64,000 nucleotides of DNA. Origin: an uncultured Croceitalea sp. (GTDB lineage: Bacteria > Bacteroidota > Bacteroidia > Flavobacteriales > Flavobacteriaceae). The DNA lies in NCBI GenBank assembly GCA_947499565.1, contig CANMOV010000001.1, forward strand, positions 248,001 through 312,000, in the 5' to 3' direction. The number at the start of each line of letters is the position of its first letter. The stretch's first letter is position 1. Shown one piece after another: positions 37,436 to 46,252 of this stretch. The position numbers and the translations under genes are program-made. The notes under the pieces are model-generated. The model did not search any database and was not told the origin of the DNA. It saw nothing but the letters and a program-made list of their open reading frames with translations.

Positions 37436-37885
37436 ATGAAGTTTGTTTTAATAGCACTAGTAATTCTAACGTCATCTTGTAAAAATCAAAAAGGTTTGGT
37501 AGTAACTGATGAGAGCCAAGATAATTCTCTAACACTTTTAGTGCAGGATGGGTATTTTTTTACAGATTCTATAGAAACTAGTGTTGTTCGTGATGAAAAA
37601 ACTTTAAAATCTTTTTTCTCTAGAGTAAATAGAACAAGAAAACCAGGTCTTCCAGTTCCAAAAATAAATTTTGAAGAAGAAATGGTACTTGTAGTATGTA
37701 TGGGAGAACAAAAAACTACTGCAATGCCTTACTTGGACTTAGTTGCACGTGATAATCAAAAAATCAAAGTTGGAATAGCAGTGCAGAATGAAACTGAAAC
37801 TAAAAACACTGTTGTTTCATATCCGTTCTGTGTTTACAAGATACCTACTTCAGAAAAGGAAATTATTTTTAAGCTGGTTAATTAA
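37436..37885 (+). CDS. Small lipoprotein, PrcB-like
   Basis: The 149-residue protein has a short signal ending in a lipobox Cys (MKFVLIALVILTSSC). The body, with LKSFFSRVNRTRKPGLPVPKINFEEEMVLVVCMGEQ and a closing YPFCVYKIP strand, resembles the PrcB C-terminal domain of protease-complex subunits. The usual TGGY motif after the GE is replaced by KTTAMPYL, so the match is partial. It lies 6 bases after bshA and is probably co-transcribed. Confidence 0.7.
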   Translation: MKFVLIALVILTSSCKNQKGLVVTDESQDNSLTLLVQDGYFFTDSIETSVVRDEKTLKSFFSRVNRTRKPGLPVPKINFEEEMVLVVCMGEQKTTAMPYLDLVARDNQKIKVGIAVQNETETKNTVVSYPFCVYKIPTSEKEIIFKLVN

Positions 37886-37988
37886 TATTTTACCAATTAT
37901 CGATTATTAATGACCTTTGGGAGTATATTATTTTAACACTTCTCTCATTTGTTCTACTTTCGCCAATGAGTGCCCAAATTAATTGATT

Positions 37989-39164
37989 ATGAAAGCTACA
38001 AGATTAACCTTACTTGTAATTACTTTATTGTTATTTAAAACTGCATTTTCCCAAGACTTTGAGCTAACAAAGCAAGATTCTATTGTTAAAAGCTCCTGGA
38101 TTTTTGGAATAGGCTTTAATGTTGTTGATGATGCAGGTTCTGAATTTACAGATTTTTTTAATGTAGAAGATAATTGGAATATAGTACCTTTTCCCTCTAG
38201 ATTGAGTATTGGAAAATATTTTGAAAATGGTCTTGGATTAGAACTTATTGGTTCCTACAACAAATATATGGCTGGGAAAACAGTAGACAATCAAGTTAAT
38301 CAAAACGATATAGATTATTACGCCGCAGATGCAAGGATTAGTTACGATTTGAATAAAATACTTGGTGAGACAGGTTTTTTCGACCCATATGTTGGTATAG
38401 GAATTGGTTATACGGATGCAAATAATACAGGGAGGGGAACTTATAATGCTACGGTAGGTTTTAGAACATGGTTTTCAGATAAATTTGGGTTAGATTTTAA
38501 TTCTACAGGAAAATGGGCAATGAGCACAGAAAATGCATCTAACCACATACAGCATGCAGCAGGATTAGTTTATCGTTTTGGGGCTGAAAAGGGACTTTCC
38601 GAAAAAGGAAAGCAAAAGATTGAGCAGCAGAAACTAATTGAAAAAGAATTAAAACGTGTTCAAGATTCAACATTAGTTGCAGAGAAAACAGCAAGGGAGG
38701 CGCAAGAGTTAAAAGAACGTTTAGAACAAGAAAAAGCTGCAAGACTTGCTGAATCAAATAATGAGAAGTTTATCACAGAAAAGAGTAATGTTGAGAGGGT
38801 TGGAGAAGAAATTAAAGCTTTAGGGTTCGTGTATTTTGATTTGAATTCTTCTTATCTAAGTTCCAGAGATAAAGAAATGTTAGGAAAGTTGATTTCTATC
38901 TTAAATAAAAATTCAACAGTTAATTTGAAAATCACGTCTCATACAGATTCCCGAGGTTCATCTACATATAACCAATGGCTTTCTGAGCGTAGACTTAAAC
39001 GTACTATTGATTATCTAGTTTCTCAAGGTATTTCAGCAGACAGATTAACAAGCGAAGCAAAAGGAGAAGGTCAATTATCTAATGAGTGCAGAGATGGAGT
39101 ACAATGCTCGGAAGCAAAGCATAGGGAGAATAGAAGGTGTGAGTTTATGATATTAGGTAATTAA
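37989..39164 (+). CDS. OmpA family outer-membrane protein
   Basis: I chose the ATG at 37989, as an in-frame TTG six bases earlier only adds two residues before a clear signal peptide (MKATRLTLLVITLLLFKTAFS). The 391-residue protein has an N-terminal eight-stranded-barrel-like region to about 200, a charged coiled coil at about 205-260 (KQKIEQQKLIEKELKRVQDS...), and a C-terminal OmpA peptidoglycan-binding domain. The domain carries NLKITSHTDSRGSSTYNQWLSERRLKRTIDYL, with the Asp and Arg that bind diaminopimelate. It tethers the outer membrane to the wall. Confidence 0.92.
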   Translation: MKATRLTLLVITLLLFKTAFSQDFELTKQDSIVKSSWIFGIGFNVVDDAGSEFTDFFNVEDNWNIVPFPSRLSIGKYFENGLGLELIGSYNKYMAGKTVDNQVNQNDIDYYAADARISYDLNKILGETGFFDPYVGIGIGYTDANNTGRGTYNATVGFRTWFSDKFGLDFNSTGKWAMSTENASNHIQHAAGLVYRFGAEKGLSEKGKQKIEQQKLIEKELKRVQDSTLVAEKTAREAQELKERLEQEKAARLAESNNEKFITEKSNVERVGEEIKALGFVYFDLNSSYLSSRDKEMLGKLISILNKNSTVNLKITSHTDSRGSSTYNQWLSERRLKRTIDYLVSQGISADRLTSEAKGEGQLSNECRDGVQCSEAKHRENRRCEFMILGN

Positions 39165-39260
39165 TTGATTAAAATATAGTATTAATTTTGAAGATTTTCG
39201 CTATAAAATGTAATGATCTGTATCTAATCTATATTTTATGACTTTTAAAGTATTAGTATC

Positions 39261-39288
39261 TTTTTGGATAGTATCATGTTTACATTTG
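39261..39288 (+). promoter_or_regulatory. Candidate promoter of the cysQ operon
   Basis: TTTTTG at 39261-39266 and TACATTTG at 39281-39288 (full TAnnTTTG match) are 14 bases apart. The -7 box lies 37 bases before the TTG start of cysQ. Confidence 0.4.
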
Positions 39289-39325
39289 TTTGAGAAGAGC
39301 ATACTAAATAATAAAAACAAGAACT

Positions 39326-40129
39326 TTGAATCATTCAGAATTATTAAAGTTAGCAATAAAAGCGTCCATTTCTGCGGGGGCAAAAATCTTGGAAATATAT
39401 AAGAATGATAATTTTGGTTTTCAATCAAAGGATGATGAATCACCATTAACAATAGCCGATATTACATCAAATAATGCTATTATGAGTTATTTGAATACAA
39501 CTAACATTCCAATCATTAGTGAAGAAAATAAAGAGATAGCATATGCTGATAGGAAGGATTGGAATGAGTGTTGGATAGTTGATCCTTTAGATGGTACTAA
39601 GGAATTTATTAAAAAGAATGGCGAATTTACTGTAAACATTGCTTTGTGCACATTTGGTAAGCCTACATTAGGGGTTATTTACGTTCCTGTTACTCGAGAA
39701 ATCTATTATGCTGAGGTCAATAATAATGTAGCTTATAAATCTATTTTGGACCAAGATCATAGTATCACTAAAGAGCTTTTTTCTGAAGAAGATAGAATAG
39801 CACCTAGCTTACTAGATAAATACCTTATTACAGTTGTAGGCAGTAGATCCCATATGAATAAAAACACATTAGATTACATTGATTCGGTTAAACCTAATTT
39901 TGAGAATGTTGATATAGTCTCAAAAGGTAGTTCTTTAAAATTTTGCTTGGTTGCGGAAGGTAAGGCCGATGTTTATCCACGTTTTGCCCCAACCATGGAG
40001 TGGGATACTGCCGCCGGTCAAGCTATTTGTAATGCAGTAGGTTTGAATGTAATTTCGCAGGAAACGAAAGAAGAACTCAATTACAATAAGGAAAACTTAT
40101 TAAATCCTTTTTTCTTAGTTCGAAAATAA
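39326..40129 (+). CDS. cysQ: 3'(2'),5'-bisphosphate nucleotidase CysQ
   Basis: CysQ hydrolyses PAP (and PAPS) to AMP (APS), which relieves inhibition by the by-product of sulfotransferases. The 267 residues contain the inositol-monophosphatase-type metal site: DDESPLTIADITSN, the Glu of ISEENK, WIVDPLDGTKEFI and the late EWDTAAGQAI. The start is TTG, as the frame upstream holds no ATG or GTG before a stop at 39305. The stop is directly followed by the ATG of the DUF2061 gene, so this opens a cysQ-DUF2061-cysC-cysD-cysN operon. Confidence 0.94.
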   Translation: MNHSELLKLAIKASISAGAKILEIYKNDNFGFQSKDDESPLTIADITSNNAIMSYLNTTNIPIISEENKEIAYADRKDWNECWIVDPLDGTKEFIKKNGEFTVNIALCTFGKPTLGVIYVPVTREIYYAEVNNNVAYKSILDQDHSITKELFSEEDRIAPSLLDKYLITVVGSRSHMNKNTLDYIDSVKPNFENVDIVSKGSSLKFCLVAEGKADVYPRFAPTMEWDTAAGQAICNAVGLNVISQETKEELNYNKENLLNPFFLVRK

Positions 40130-40588
40130 ATGGGAGCCTTAGGCAAAATATCACGATTGATGGGTAAAATTTCCCATAAAAGACACATTGCCAAAACCAT
40201 TACATGGCGCATGGTAGGCACCTTGGATACCGTTTTATTATCATGGCTTATTACAGGTAACCCTATGACCGGTTTGAAAATCGGTTTTTCGGAGGTGGTG
40301 ACCAAAATGATATTATATTACGTACATGAAAGGGCTTGGCTTCGTGTGAGTATACCTGAAAGTCGAAAAAGGCATTTATTAAAAACCGTTTCGTGGCGTG
40401 TTGTTGGTACATTAGACACCATTCTGTTGTCATGGATTATATCCGGAAACCCGCTCACCGGTCTAAAAATAGGCGGTGCCGAGGTAGTCACCAAAATGAT
40501 ACTGTACTACGGACATGAACGTGTATGGTATCGCATTAATTTTGGACTTGATAAAATCACTAGATCAAAGAGATGGAAAAAAATATAG
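40130..40588 (+). CDS. Tandem DUF2061 membrane protein of the sulfate-activation operon
   Basis: The 152-residue protein consists of two copies of the DUF2061 unit. The two halves match closely: HIAKTITWRMVGTLDTVLLSWLITGNPMTGLKIGFSEVVTKMILYYVHERAW, and HLLKTVSWRVVGTLDTILLSWIISGNPLTGLKIGGAEVVTKMILYYGHERVW. Each unit has two short hydrophobic segments. The position between cysQ and cysC, touching the first and overlapping the second by 16 bases, suggests a role with sulfate activation, such as sulfate entry or anchoring, but none is proven. The start ATG follows the cysQ stop without a gap. Confidence 0.9.
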   Translation: MGALGKISRLMGKISHKRHIAKTITWRMVGTLDTVLLSWLITGNPMTGLKIGFSEVVTKMILYYVHERAWLRVSIPESRKRHLLKTVSWRVVGTLDTILLSWIISGNPLTGLKIGGAEVVTKMILYYGHERVWYRINFGLDKITRSKRWKKI

Positions 40589-41169
40589 TGCGACATTCTT
40601 ATGGGGTAAACTCCCAAGACCGTCAGAAAGCTAATGGACATCGTTCCATGTTGATTTTTTTTACCGGTTTATCTGGATCTGGAAAATCGACCATAGCAAA
40701 TGCCTTAGAAGAAAAATTACATGCCGATGGTATAAAAACTTTCGCTCTTGATGGGGATAATATAAGACATGGAATCAACAAAGATCTTTCATTTAGCCCT
40801 GAGGATCGCTCTGAAAACAATCGTCGAATAGGAGAGATTGCAAAATTGTTCGTTGATGCTGGTATAGTTGTTTTGGCCGCTTTTGTAGCTCCGTACAAGA
40901 AAGACCGGGATGTGATTAAAAATACGGTTGGTGCTGAGAATTATATCGAGGTATTTGTGAATGCAAGCCTTGAGGTTTGTGAACAACGTGATGTTAAAGG
41001 CTTATATGCAAAGGCGCGTAAAGGAGAAATCAAGAATATGACCGGGATTTCAGCACCTTATGAGGAACCTGATAATCCTAATGCGGAAGTGACCCATGAG
41101 AATTCCATTGAAGAATCTGTAGAAATTATTTATAATAAAATCAAAAACCATTTAAGACTCAAAAAATGA
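40573..41169 (+). CDS. cysC: Adenylylsulfate kinase CysC
   Basis: CysC phosphorylates APS to PAPS with ATP. The 198-residue protein has the P-loop GLSGSGKST at residues 32-40, LDGDNIRHGINKDLSFSPEDRSENNRR with the substrate-binding Asp/Arg, and FVNASLEVCEQRDVKGLYAKARKGEIKNMTGISAPYE. It is a free-standing kinase, not fused to CysN. It overlaps the DUF2061 gene by 16 bases and cysD by 4. Confidence 0.96.
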   Translation: MEKNIVRHSYGVNSQDRQKANGHRSMLIFFTGLSGSGKSTIANALEEKLHADGIKTFALDGDNIRHGINKDLSFSPEDRSENNRRIGEIAKLFVDAGIVVLAAFVAPYKKDRDVIKNTVGAENYIEVFVNASLEVCEQRDVKGLYAKARKGEIKNMTGISAPYEEPDNPNAEVTHENSIEESVEIIYNKIKNHLRLKK

Positions 41170-42071
41170 GTAAATACTATTTAGATTACCTTGACGAATT
41201 AGAATCCGAAGCCATTTATGTTCTTCGGGAGGTATGGGCTCAATTTCAGAACCCGGTAATTCTTTTTTCTGGAGGAAAAGATTCCATCTTGGTTGCCCAT
41301 TTAGCGAAAAAAGCCTTTTACCCTGCAAAAATCCCTTTTCCCTTGATGCATGTTGATACAGGACACAACTTTCCAGAAACCATACAATTCCGAGATGATA
41401 CACTTAAAGAACTAGGTGTAAATCTGATAGTTGGTTCTGTGCAAGAATCCATTGACCAGGGAAGAGTTGCTGAAGAGAAAGGGAAAAATGCCACAAGGAA
41501 TGCACTTCAAATCACAACATTATTGGATGCAATAGAAGCTAACAAGGTTGATTGTGCTATTGGAGGAGGAAGAAGAGACGAAGAAAAGGCAAGGGCCAAA
41601 GAACGCTTCTTTTCTCATAGGGATGATTTTGGACAATGGGACCCAAAAAACCAGCGTCCTGAATTATGGAATCTCTTTAATGGTAAACATTTCGAAGGGG
41701 AACACTTTAGAGCTTTTCCCATTAGTAACTGGACTGAAATGGATGTCTGGAACTATATCTGTAGAGAAAACATAGCTATTCCGTCTTTGTATTATGCTCA
41801 TGAGCGTGAAGTAGTCTGGCGAAGTGATTCATGGATTCCTAATTCGGAGTTCTTAAAGTTGGAAGAAGGGGAAGAAATTGTGACTAAAAAAATTAGATTT
41901 AGAACCTTAGGAGATATTACTATTACGGGAGGTATTGAATCGGATGCAGATACTTTAGAAAAAATAGCTGAAGAGGTCTCAGGTATGCGACAAACCGAAC
42001 GAGGCAATAGGACAGATGATAAACGTTCCGAAAGCGCAATGGAAGATAGAAAAAGACAAGGTTACTTTTAA
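41166..42071 (+). CDS. cysD: Sulfate adenylyltransferase subunit 2 CysD
   Basis: CysD makes APS from ATP and sulfate, driven by GTP hydrolysis in CysN. The 301 residues include the PP-loop SGGKDS at 35-40, HVDTGHNFPE, the IGGGRRDEEKARAKERFFS block, and a C-terminus ending in ESAMEDRKRQGYF as in the family. It overlaps cysC by 4 bases and precedes cysN by 11. Confidence 0.96.
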   Translation: MSKYYLDYLDELESEAIYVLREVWAQFQNPVILFSGGKDSILVAHLAKKAFYPAKIPFPLMHVDTGHNFPETIQFRDDTLKELGVNLIVGSVQESIDQGRVAEEKGKNATRNALQITTLLDAIEANKVDCAIGGGRRDEEKARAKERFFSHRDDFGQWDPKNQRPELWNLFNGKHFEGEHFRAFPISNWTEMDVWNYICRENIAIPSLYYAHEREVVWRSDSWIPNSEFLKLEEGEEIVTKKIRFRTLGDITITGGIESDADTLEKIAEEVSGMRQTERGNRTDDKRSESAMEDRKRQGYF

Positions 42072-42082
42072 AGAAAACTAAA

Positions 42083-43339
42083 ATGAAATTAAATAATAAT
42101 CAATTATTAAGATTTACTACAGCTGGGAGTGTAGATGACGGGAAAAGTACATTAATCGGAAGACTATTGTACGACTCAAAATCAATCTTCGAAGATCAAC
42201 TTGAGGCTATTGAAAATACAAGTCTAAAAAAAGGTCACGATGGTGTAGACCTTGCATTGTTTACAGATGGACTCAAAGATGAACGCGAACAGGGAATTAC
42301 TATAGATGTTGCATATAGATATTTTACAACGCCAAAAAGAAAATTTATTATTGCAGATACACCAGGGCATATTCAATATACTAGAAATATGGTGACAGGT
42401 GCTTCTACCGCAAATGCTGCTATTATTTTAATAGATGCTAGGCATGGGGTAATCGAACAAACAAAACGCCACTCATTCATCGCATCATTATTACAAATTC
42501 CGCATCTTGTTGTTTGTATTAATAAAATGGATTTAGTTGATTATAAGGAAGAGGTATATGATAATATAGTTAAACAATTTCAAGATTTTTCTTCAAAACT
42601 TTTGGTTAAAGATGTACGTTTTATTCCTATTAGTGCTCTTTTGGGAGATAATGTGGTTAATCGCTCCAAAAATATGGAATGGTACAATGGTGCGCCATTA
42701 TTACATACGCTGGAGACTATTCATATAAGTAGTGATTTTAATAGCGTTGATGCTCGTTTCCCAGTTCAGACAGTATTAAGGCCACAGCGAGATGGATTTA
42801 TTGATTATCGTGGTTATGCAGGAAGGATTTCTAGTGGAATTTTTAGACCCGGCGATGAAGTTACTGTAATGCCATCTGGTTTTACTTCAAAAATTAAAAC
42901 TGTAGAAGGACCAAAGGGAGAAATTGAAGAGGCTTACGCTCCTATGTCTATATCTATGACTTTAGAGGATGATATAGATATTGGGCGAGGAGATATGATT
43001 GTTAGATCAAACAATAAGCCTGAACCAATTCAAGACCTGGAAGTAATGCTGTGTTGGATGAATAATTCTGCTGCCAAGCCACGCACAAAATATACAGTCC
43101 GACATACTAGTAATAATCAAACGGCAATGATTAAAGAGGTGATTTATAAGATTGATATTGAGACCCTTGGACGTAATTTTGATGATAAAGATATGAAAAT
43201 GAATGATATTTGTAAAGTTAAAATACGGACAACAAAACCTCTAATGGTAGATTCATATAGAGAAAATAGAGCTACTGGTAGTTTAATCTTAATTGATGAG
43301 AATACTAATGAAACTGTTGCAGCTGGAATGATTATTTAA
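42083..43339 (+). CDS. cysN: Sulfate adenylyltransferase subunit 1 CysN (GTPase)
   Basis: CysN is the EF-Tu-like GTPase subunit of ATP sulfurylase. Its 418 residues show GSVDDGKS at 15-22 (G1), DTPGHIQYTRNM (G3) and NKMDL (G4), then two beta-barrel domains ending near VAAGMII. There is no fused CysC domain, in agreement with the separate cysC upstream. It is the last gene of the operon. Its codon usage is more AT-rich than that of the preceding DUF2061-cysC-cysD genes. A decayed transposase follows. Confidence 0.96.
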   Translation: MKLNNNQLLRFTTAGSVDDGKSTLIGRLLYDSKSIFEDQLEAIENTSLKKGHDGVDLALFTDGLKDEREQGITIDVAYRYFTTPKRKFIIADTPGHIQYTRNMVTGASTANAAIILIDARHGVIEQTKRHSFIASLLQIPHLVVCINKMDLVDYKEEVYDNIVKQFQDFSSKLLVKDVRFIPISALLGDNVVNRSKNMEWYNGAPLLHTLETIHISSDFNSVDARFPVQTVLRPQRDGFIDYRGYAGRISSGIFRPGDEVTVMPSGFTSKIKTVEGPKGEIEEAYAPMSISMTLEDDIDIGRGDMIVRSNNKPEPIQDLEVMLCWMNNSAAKPRTKYTVRHTSNNQTAMIKEVIYKIDIETLGRNFDDKDMKMNDICKVKIRTTKPLMVDSYRENRATGSLILIDENTNETVAAGMII

Positions 43340-43442
43340 TCGGAAATAGCGTCTTTTTAAAATTTCAAAACCAATCAAACCTTTACCTCCTCCTAAGATT
43401 GGGTACTGGTCATAACTGAAAAATCTGGGCTATTTTCATTCA

Positions 43443-43490
43443 TTTCGATGTGTTCATTTAGATACGTGTCTCCCAATGAACACATCGAAA
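43443..43490. repeat. 16-bp perfect inverted repeat at the edge of the IS3 remnant
   Basis: TTTCGATGTGTTCATT (43443-43458) is the exact inverse of 43475-43490, with a 16-base spacer. It begins 104 bases after the cysN stop. The right arm coincides with the point where similarity to IS3 transposases ends. It may serve as the cysN transcript end, although no T run follows, or mark a rearrangement. Confidence 0.6.
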
Positions 43491-43780
43491 ACTATTTTTA
43501 TCATCCTTCCAAATATCAAGTTTTTCGTGAGCATTTTCCAAAGAAAAGAACCATTTTGCATTTAGGCATTCGTCCTCAAAAGATTTATTAAAGCTTTTGA
43601 TATAAGGGTTGTCCTTTGGTTTTCCCGGTCTTAAGAGGTTTAGTTCAACCGTATCTTCACAGCTCTATTCGTTCCAGCACCTTATTTATGAATTATTCCC
43701 ATTTTCGACTTTTATCCGCTGTTGAGAGGAACTTGTAATTTCAGTTATTCGTTCTTCAAAATAAATCCTTATATATAGGT
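43458..43780 (-). pseudogene. Degenerate IS3-family transposase (integrase-core fragment)
   Basis: From 43658 to 43458 the minus strand encodes EDTVELNLLRPGKPKDNPYIKSFNKSFEDECLNAKWFFSLENAHEKLDIWKDD..., matching the last third of the IS3 OrfB integrase core, including the catalytic Glu region. The usual RPHSSLGY ending is lost. Upstream, IKVENGNN matches the IRVDNGPEF segment with the catalytic Asp converted to Glu in this copy, followed by in-frame stops and shifts before the conserved part. Weaker similarity may extend to about 43910. It is a dead element. Confidence 0.75.
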
Positions 43781-44031
43781 TTTGTGATTGTCTATGAAAC
43801 ATTCTATGTATTCTCCTGGAACAATAACTAACTACACCTAAGCAATCTCTTCCATCCGTATTCCCAACAACTCATCCCTATGGTCATTGGTTATATAATA
43901 TCAAAGACAATCTGACTTTCTATACACTTAGACTGTTTTATATATCCATTTAAAATTAACTTGTTTGCCCGTAAAACTCCAGTTTTAAACTGTCCTAGCC
44001 AATTAGGAATATGTCAATACCGACTTTGGTG

Positions 44032-44072
44032 AATAATAAAAAAAGACTCCAGAAGGAGTCCTTTTTTATTAT
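44032..44072. terminator. Strong bidirectional terminator
   Basis: GACTCC-AGAA-GGAGTC with flanking A and T runs on both sides (A7 before, T6 after, then complementary AAT/ATT tracts). It can end transcription in either direction between the IS remnant and the convergent NTF2-like gene. Confidence 0.75.
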
Positions 44073-44140
44073 ATTAATCCGAATTTCCACTGAATTCCTT
44101 CTTAGTGGAGTCAAAAACTTACAAGTCCTGACCAAAAAAA

Positions 44141-44632
44141 TTAGGGGAATTGCTGAAATTGTTTATACCTCTCAGGAACTGGAAATTCTGGGGTAACACC
44201 ATGCCAAAACATGTTGATAATCCACCATCTGTCCTGATAATAGGCCAATTGAATACTTTTTACATCTTGTTTGTAAGGTTTATTGTTTGCCATATCTTCC
44301 TTGCTATGAAAAGCCTCACAATGACTAAAAGCATGACCTATGTTCGCATAAGATTCTACTACCCTACCTAGTTCTCTTTCGTAGAATGCAGTCTCTCGCG
44401 TATTGTCAAACCAAAAGCCAATGCGTTCAACATAATCATTTGGATATATCCATTGAGGTCTGAAGTTTTTATTTATGTCATTTTCATAACCAATTTTCAT
44501 GCCTTGTGGATGAAATAAAAACTTCATGAATTCCCAGTCTCTTTTTTCACCTGGTTCCCCACCCAGACAACCATAAAATGCAGTGATTAAGTCATCTATG
44601 GTTTGTACCTTTTCTAAATACTCTTTTTTCAT
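44141..44632 (-). CDS. NTF2-like/SnoaL-fold protein of unknown function
   Basis: I chose the ATG at 44632 (MKKEYLEKVQTIDDLITAFYGCLGG), since a longer frame to 44668 adds only an unlikely hydrophobic leader. The 163-residue protein has an NTF2-like layout: an N-terminal helix pair, a MKFLFHPQGM segment, a middle FYERELGRVVESYANIGHAFSHCEAF strand pair, and a final IQLAYYQDRWWIINMFWHG strand pair. Members are small enzymes or binding proteins, and no catalytic set is identified. It stands alone after the bidirectional terminator. Confidence 0.75.
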   Translation of the reverse strand: MKKEYLEKVQTIDDLITAFYGCLGGEPGEKRDWEFMKFLFHPQGMKIGYENDINKNFRPQWIYPNDYVERIGFWFDNTRETAFYERELGRVVESYANIGHAFSHCEAFHSKEDMANNKPYKQDVKSIQLAYYQDRWWIINMFWHGVTPEFPVPERYKQFQQFP

Positions 44633-44668
44633 TATTTGTAGTTTAATTAGTATCCAATTTATTATCAA

Positions 44669-45186
44669 ATGACTAAACGCGAAGTAAAACCAATTATTTT
44701 AAAAAAATTAAAATTAGAATAATTTTTGGGTTATTTACCCCTTTATACCGCTGAATGGTAAAATATAGACATAAACTCATTTAAGCTTTTTGTTTCTGAA
44801 CTTTGGGAGTGTATCAATAAATGCCAAATAGCTGAATTTCTAGCTTGCGATTCCCATATTATTTATTGAGTTGTGAACAGAAATCGTCCACCCTATACAT
44901 TTGGAAGTAAGGTTGATACAAAAAGTTTCCTATTACTAAGCTTAAGAACCTATTCCCTTGTCAAAACCCTTGATTTTGTGTCCAAATTTGCACAAAACTT
45001 CCACATTTTCTTAGAATTTGATTTAAAATTGGCATCTGAATTGAAGGATAGTTGTTTTAATTTCTTGCTATTTAGAAGTTCGTATTTTTTTTAAATACAC
45101 AAAGAGCTAGAGAGATATTTACTTTACTTTTGTTAATATTGATGTTTAACTCACCTGAAAAAATAGGTGACAATTGTTAAGAGCAA
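44669..45186. other. Intergenic region before the glycan locus
   Basis: About 500 AT-rich bases without a convincing gene. It carries a full -7 box TACTTTTG at 45125-45132 and, downstream, a 6-bp hairpin at 45151-45170 in what would be the leader of the first glycan gene. A 73-codon frame at 44873-45094 looks like chance. Confidence 0.45.
45125..45170 (+). promoter_or_regulatory. Candidate -7 box and leader hairpin of the epimerase gene
   Basis: TACTTTTG (45125-45132) fits TAnnTTTG. TCACCT/AGGTGA (45151-45156, 45165-45170) forms a perfect short stem 16 bases before the start codon. It could influence early transcription or translation. No -33 TTG is evident. Confidence 0.35.
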
Positions 45187-46014
45187 ATGAAAATACTTAT
45201 TATTGGAGGGAATTCTAGTGTTTCAAGGTACTTAATACCTTTGTTTTCTGAAAATTATGAAATTATTACAGTTGGTCGTAGAGATTGTGATATTAATTTA
45301 GATACAACTAAGCCTTTAGCCAGTCAGTTGCCGGATTATGTAGATACGGTGATTCATACAGCTGCTGCGTTTGGGAGAAATACAGCGGAGGAAATATATG
45401 AAACAGAAAAGTATAACGTATTAGATACAATGGACTTATGTTTTCAGTTGAAAAAAATGAATGTGAAACACTTTATTTTCATATCAAGTATATTCGTCCA
45501 TTTGAAAGATACATCACCACTCTATAGCATTTACAATATCTCTAAACAACATGCTGAAGAAATTATTGAATATTGCTTAAAAAGGGATGAAATTCCTTAC
45601 ACCATTTTAAGGCCTTCACAGTTATATGGTAATGACCCTGCTTTCGTAAAACATCATCCTTTTCTTTATCAACTTATTGAAATGGCATCTAAAGGTGAAA
45701 AAATCACCTTATTTGGAAAGCATGGTGGAAGTGCGAACTATCTTCACATTAAGGATTTTACGGAAACCATTTTTAGGGTAGTCAAAAATGGAGTGTTCGG
45801 AGTATATGATTCTATCACAAAGACTCCCAATACTTATTTGGAGATTGCCAGTATCGTCTATGAATTAACGAATAACTCTATAAATATCGAATTTTTAAGA
45901 GATAGAAAAGAGTCAGGTCAAGGATTTACATTTGATGATACCATTTATAAAAAGATAGACTTTTTTCCAAAAATGTCGATAAAAAATGGTTTATCTGAAA
46001 TACTAAATGTATAG
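45187..46014 (+). CDS. NAD(P)-dependent epimerase/dehydratase (extended SDR)
   Basis: The 275-residue protein has an atypical nucleotide loop (IIGGNSSVSRYLIPLF), the active-site Tyr and Lys in YNISKQHAEEII, the ILRPSQLYGND motif and a C-terminal substrate domain. It probably modifies a nucleotide sugar by epimerisation, reduction or dehydration for the surface glycan. The exact reaction is not evident. It is the first glycan gene on the plus strand, convergent with the minus-strand cluster downstream. Confidence 0.85.
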   Translation: MKILIIGGNSSVSRYLIPLFSENYEIITVGRRDCDINLDTTKPLASQLPDYVDTVIHTAAAFGRNTAEEIYETEKYNVLDTMDLCFQLKKMNVKHFIFISSIFVHLKDTSPLYSIYNISKQHAEEIIEYCLKRDEIPYTILRPSQLYGNDPAFVKHHPFLYQLIEMASKGEKITLFGKHGGSANYLHIKDFTETIFRVVKNGVFGVYDSITKTPNTYLEIASIVYELTNNSINIEFLRDRKESGQGFTFDDTIYKKIDFFPKMSIKNGLSEILNV

Positions 46015-46252
46015 TGACCTCGATATAAGAAGTTAATCAATTTTCATCTTTGAAAAACCACCGACTACGATTATACGAATAAGTGGGTTACATAATCTCT
46101 GTATGTTCGAATAATTTCCAGAGGAGGTGATATCGAGAGAACAAGGGGTTAAATATTGCATGAGACATAAAGACATTGTCAACTGTTGGGAAAAGAAAGG
46201 CATTACCTGTTTTCTAGTAAATAAAACCTGAGATTCGGAATATTTTGGTTAT

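Noticed and set aside
44873-45094. 73-codon frame upstream of the glycan locus
   Set aside because: Rich in Phe/Leu/Ser through AT-rich sequence, without conserved pattern, and it covers part of a probable promoter region.
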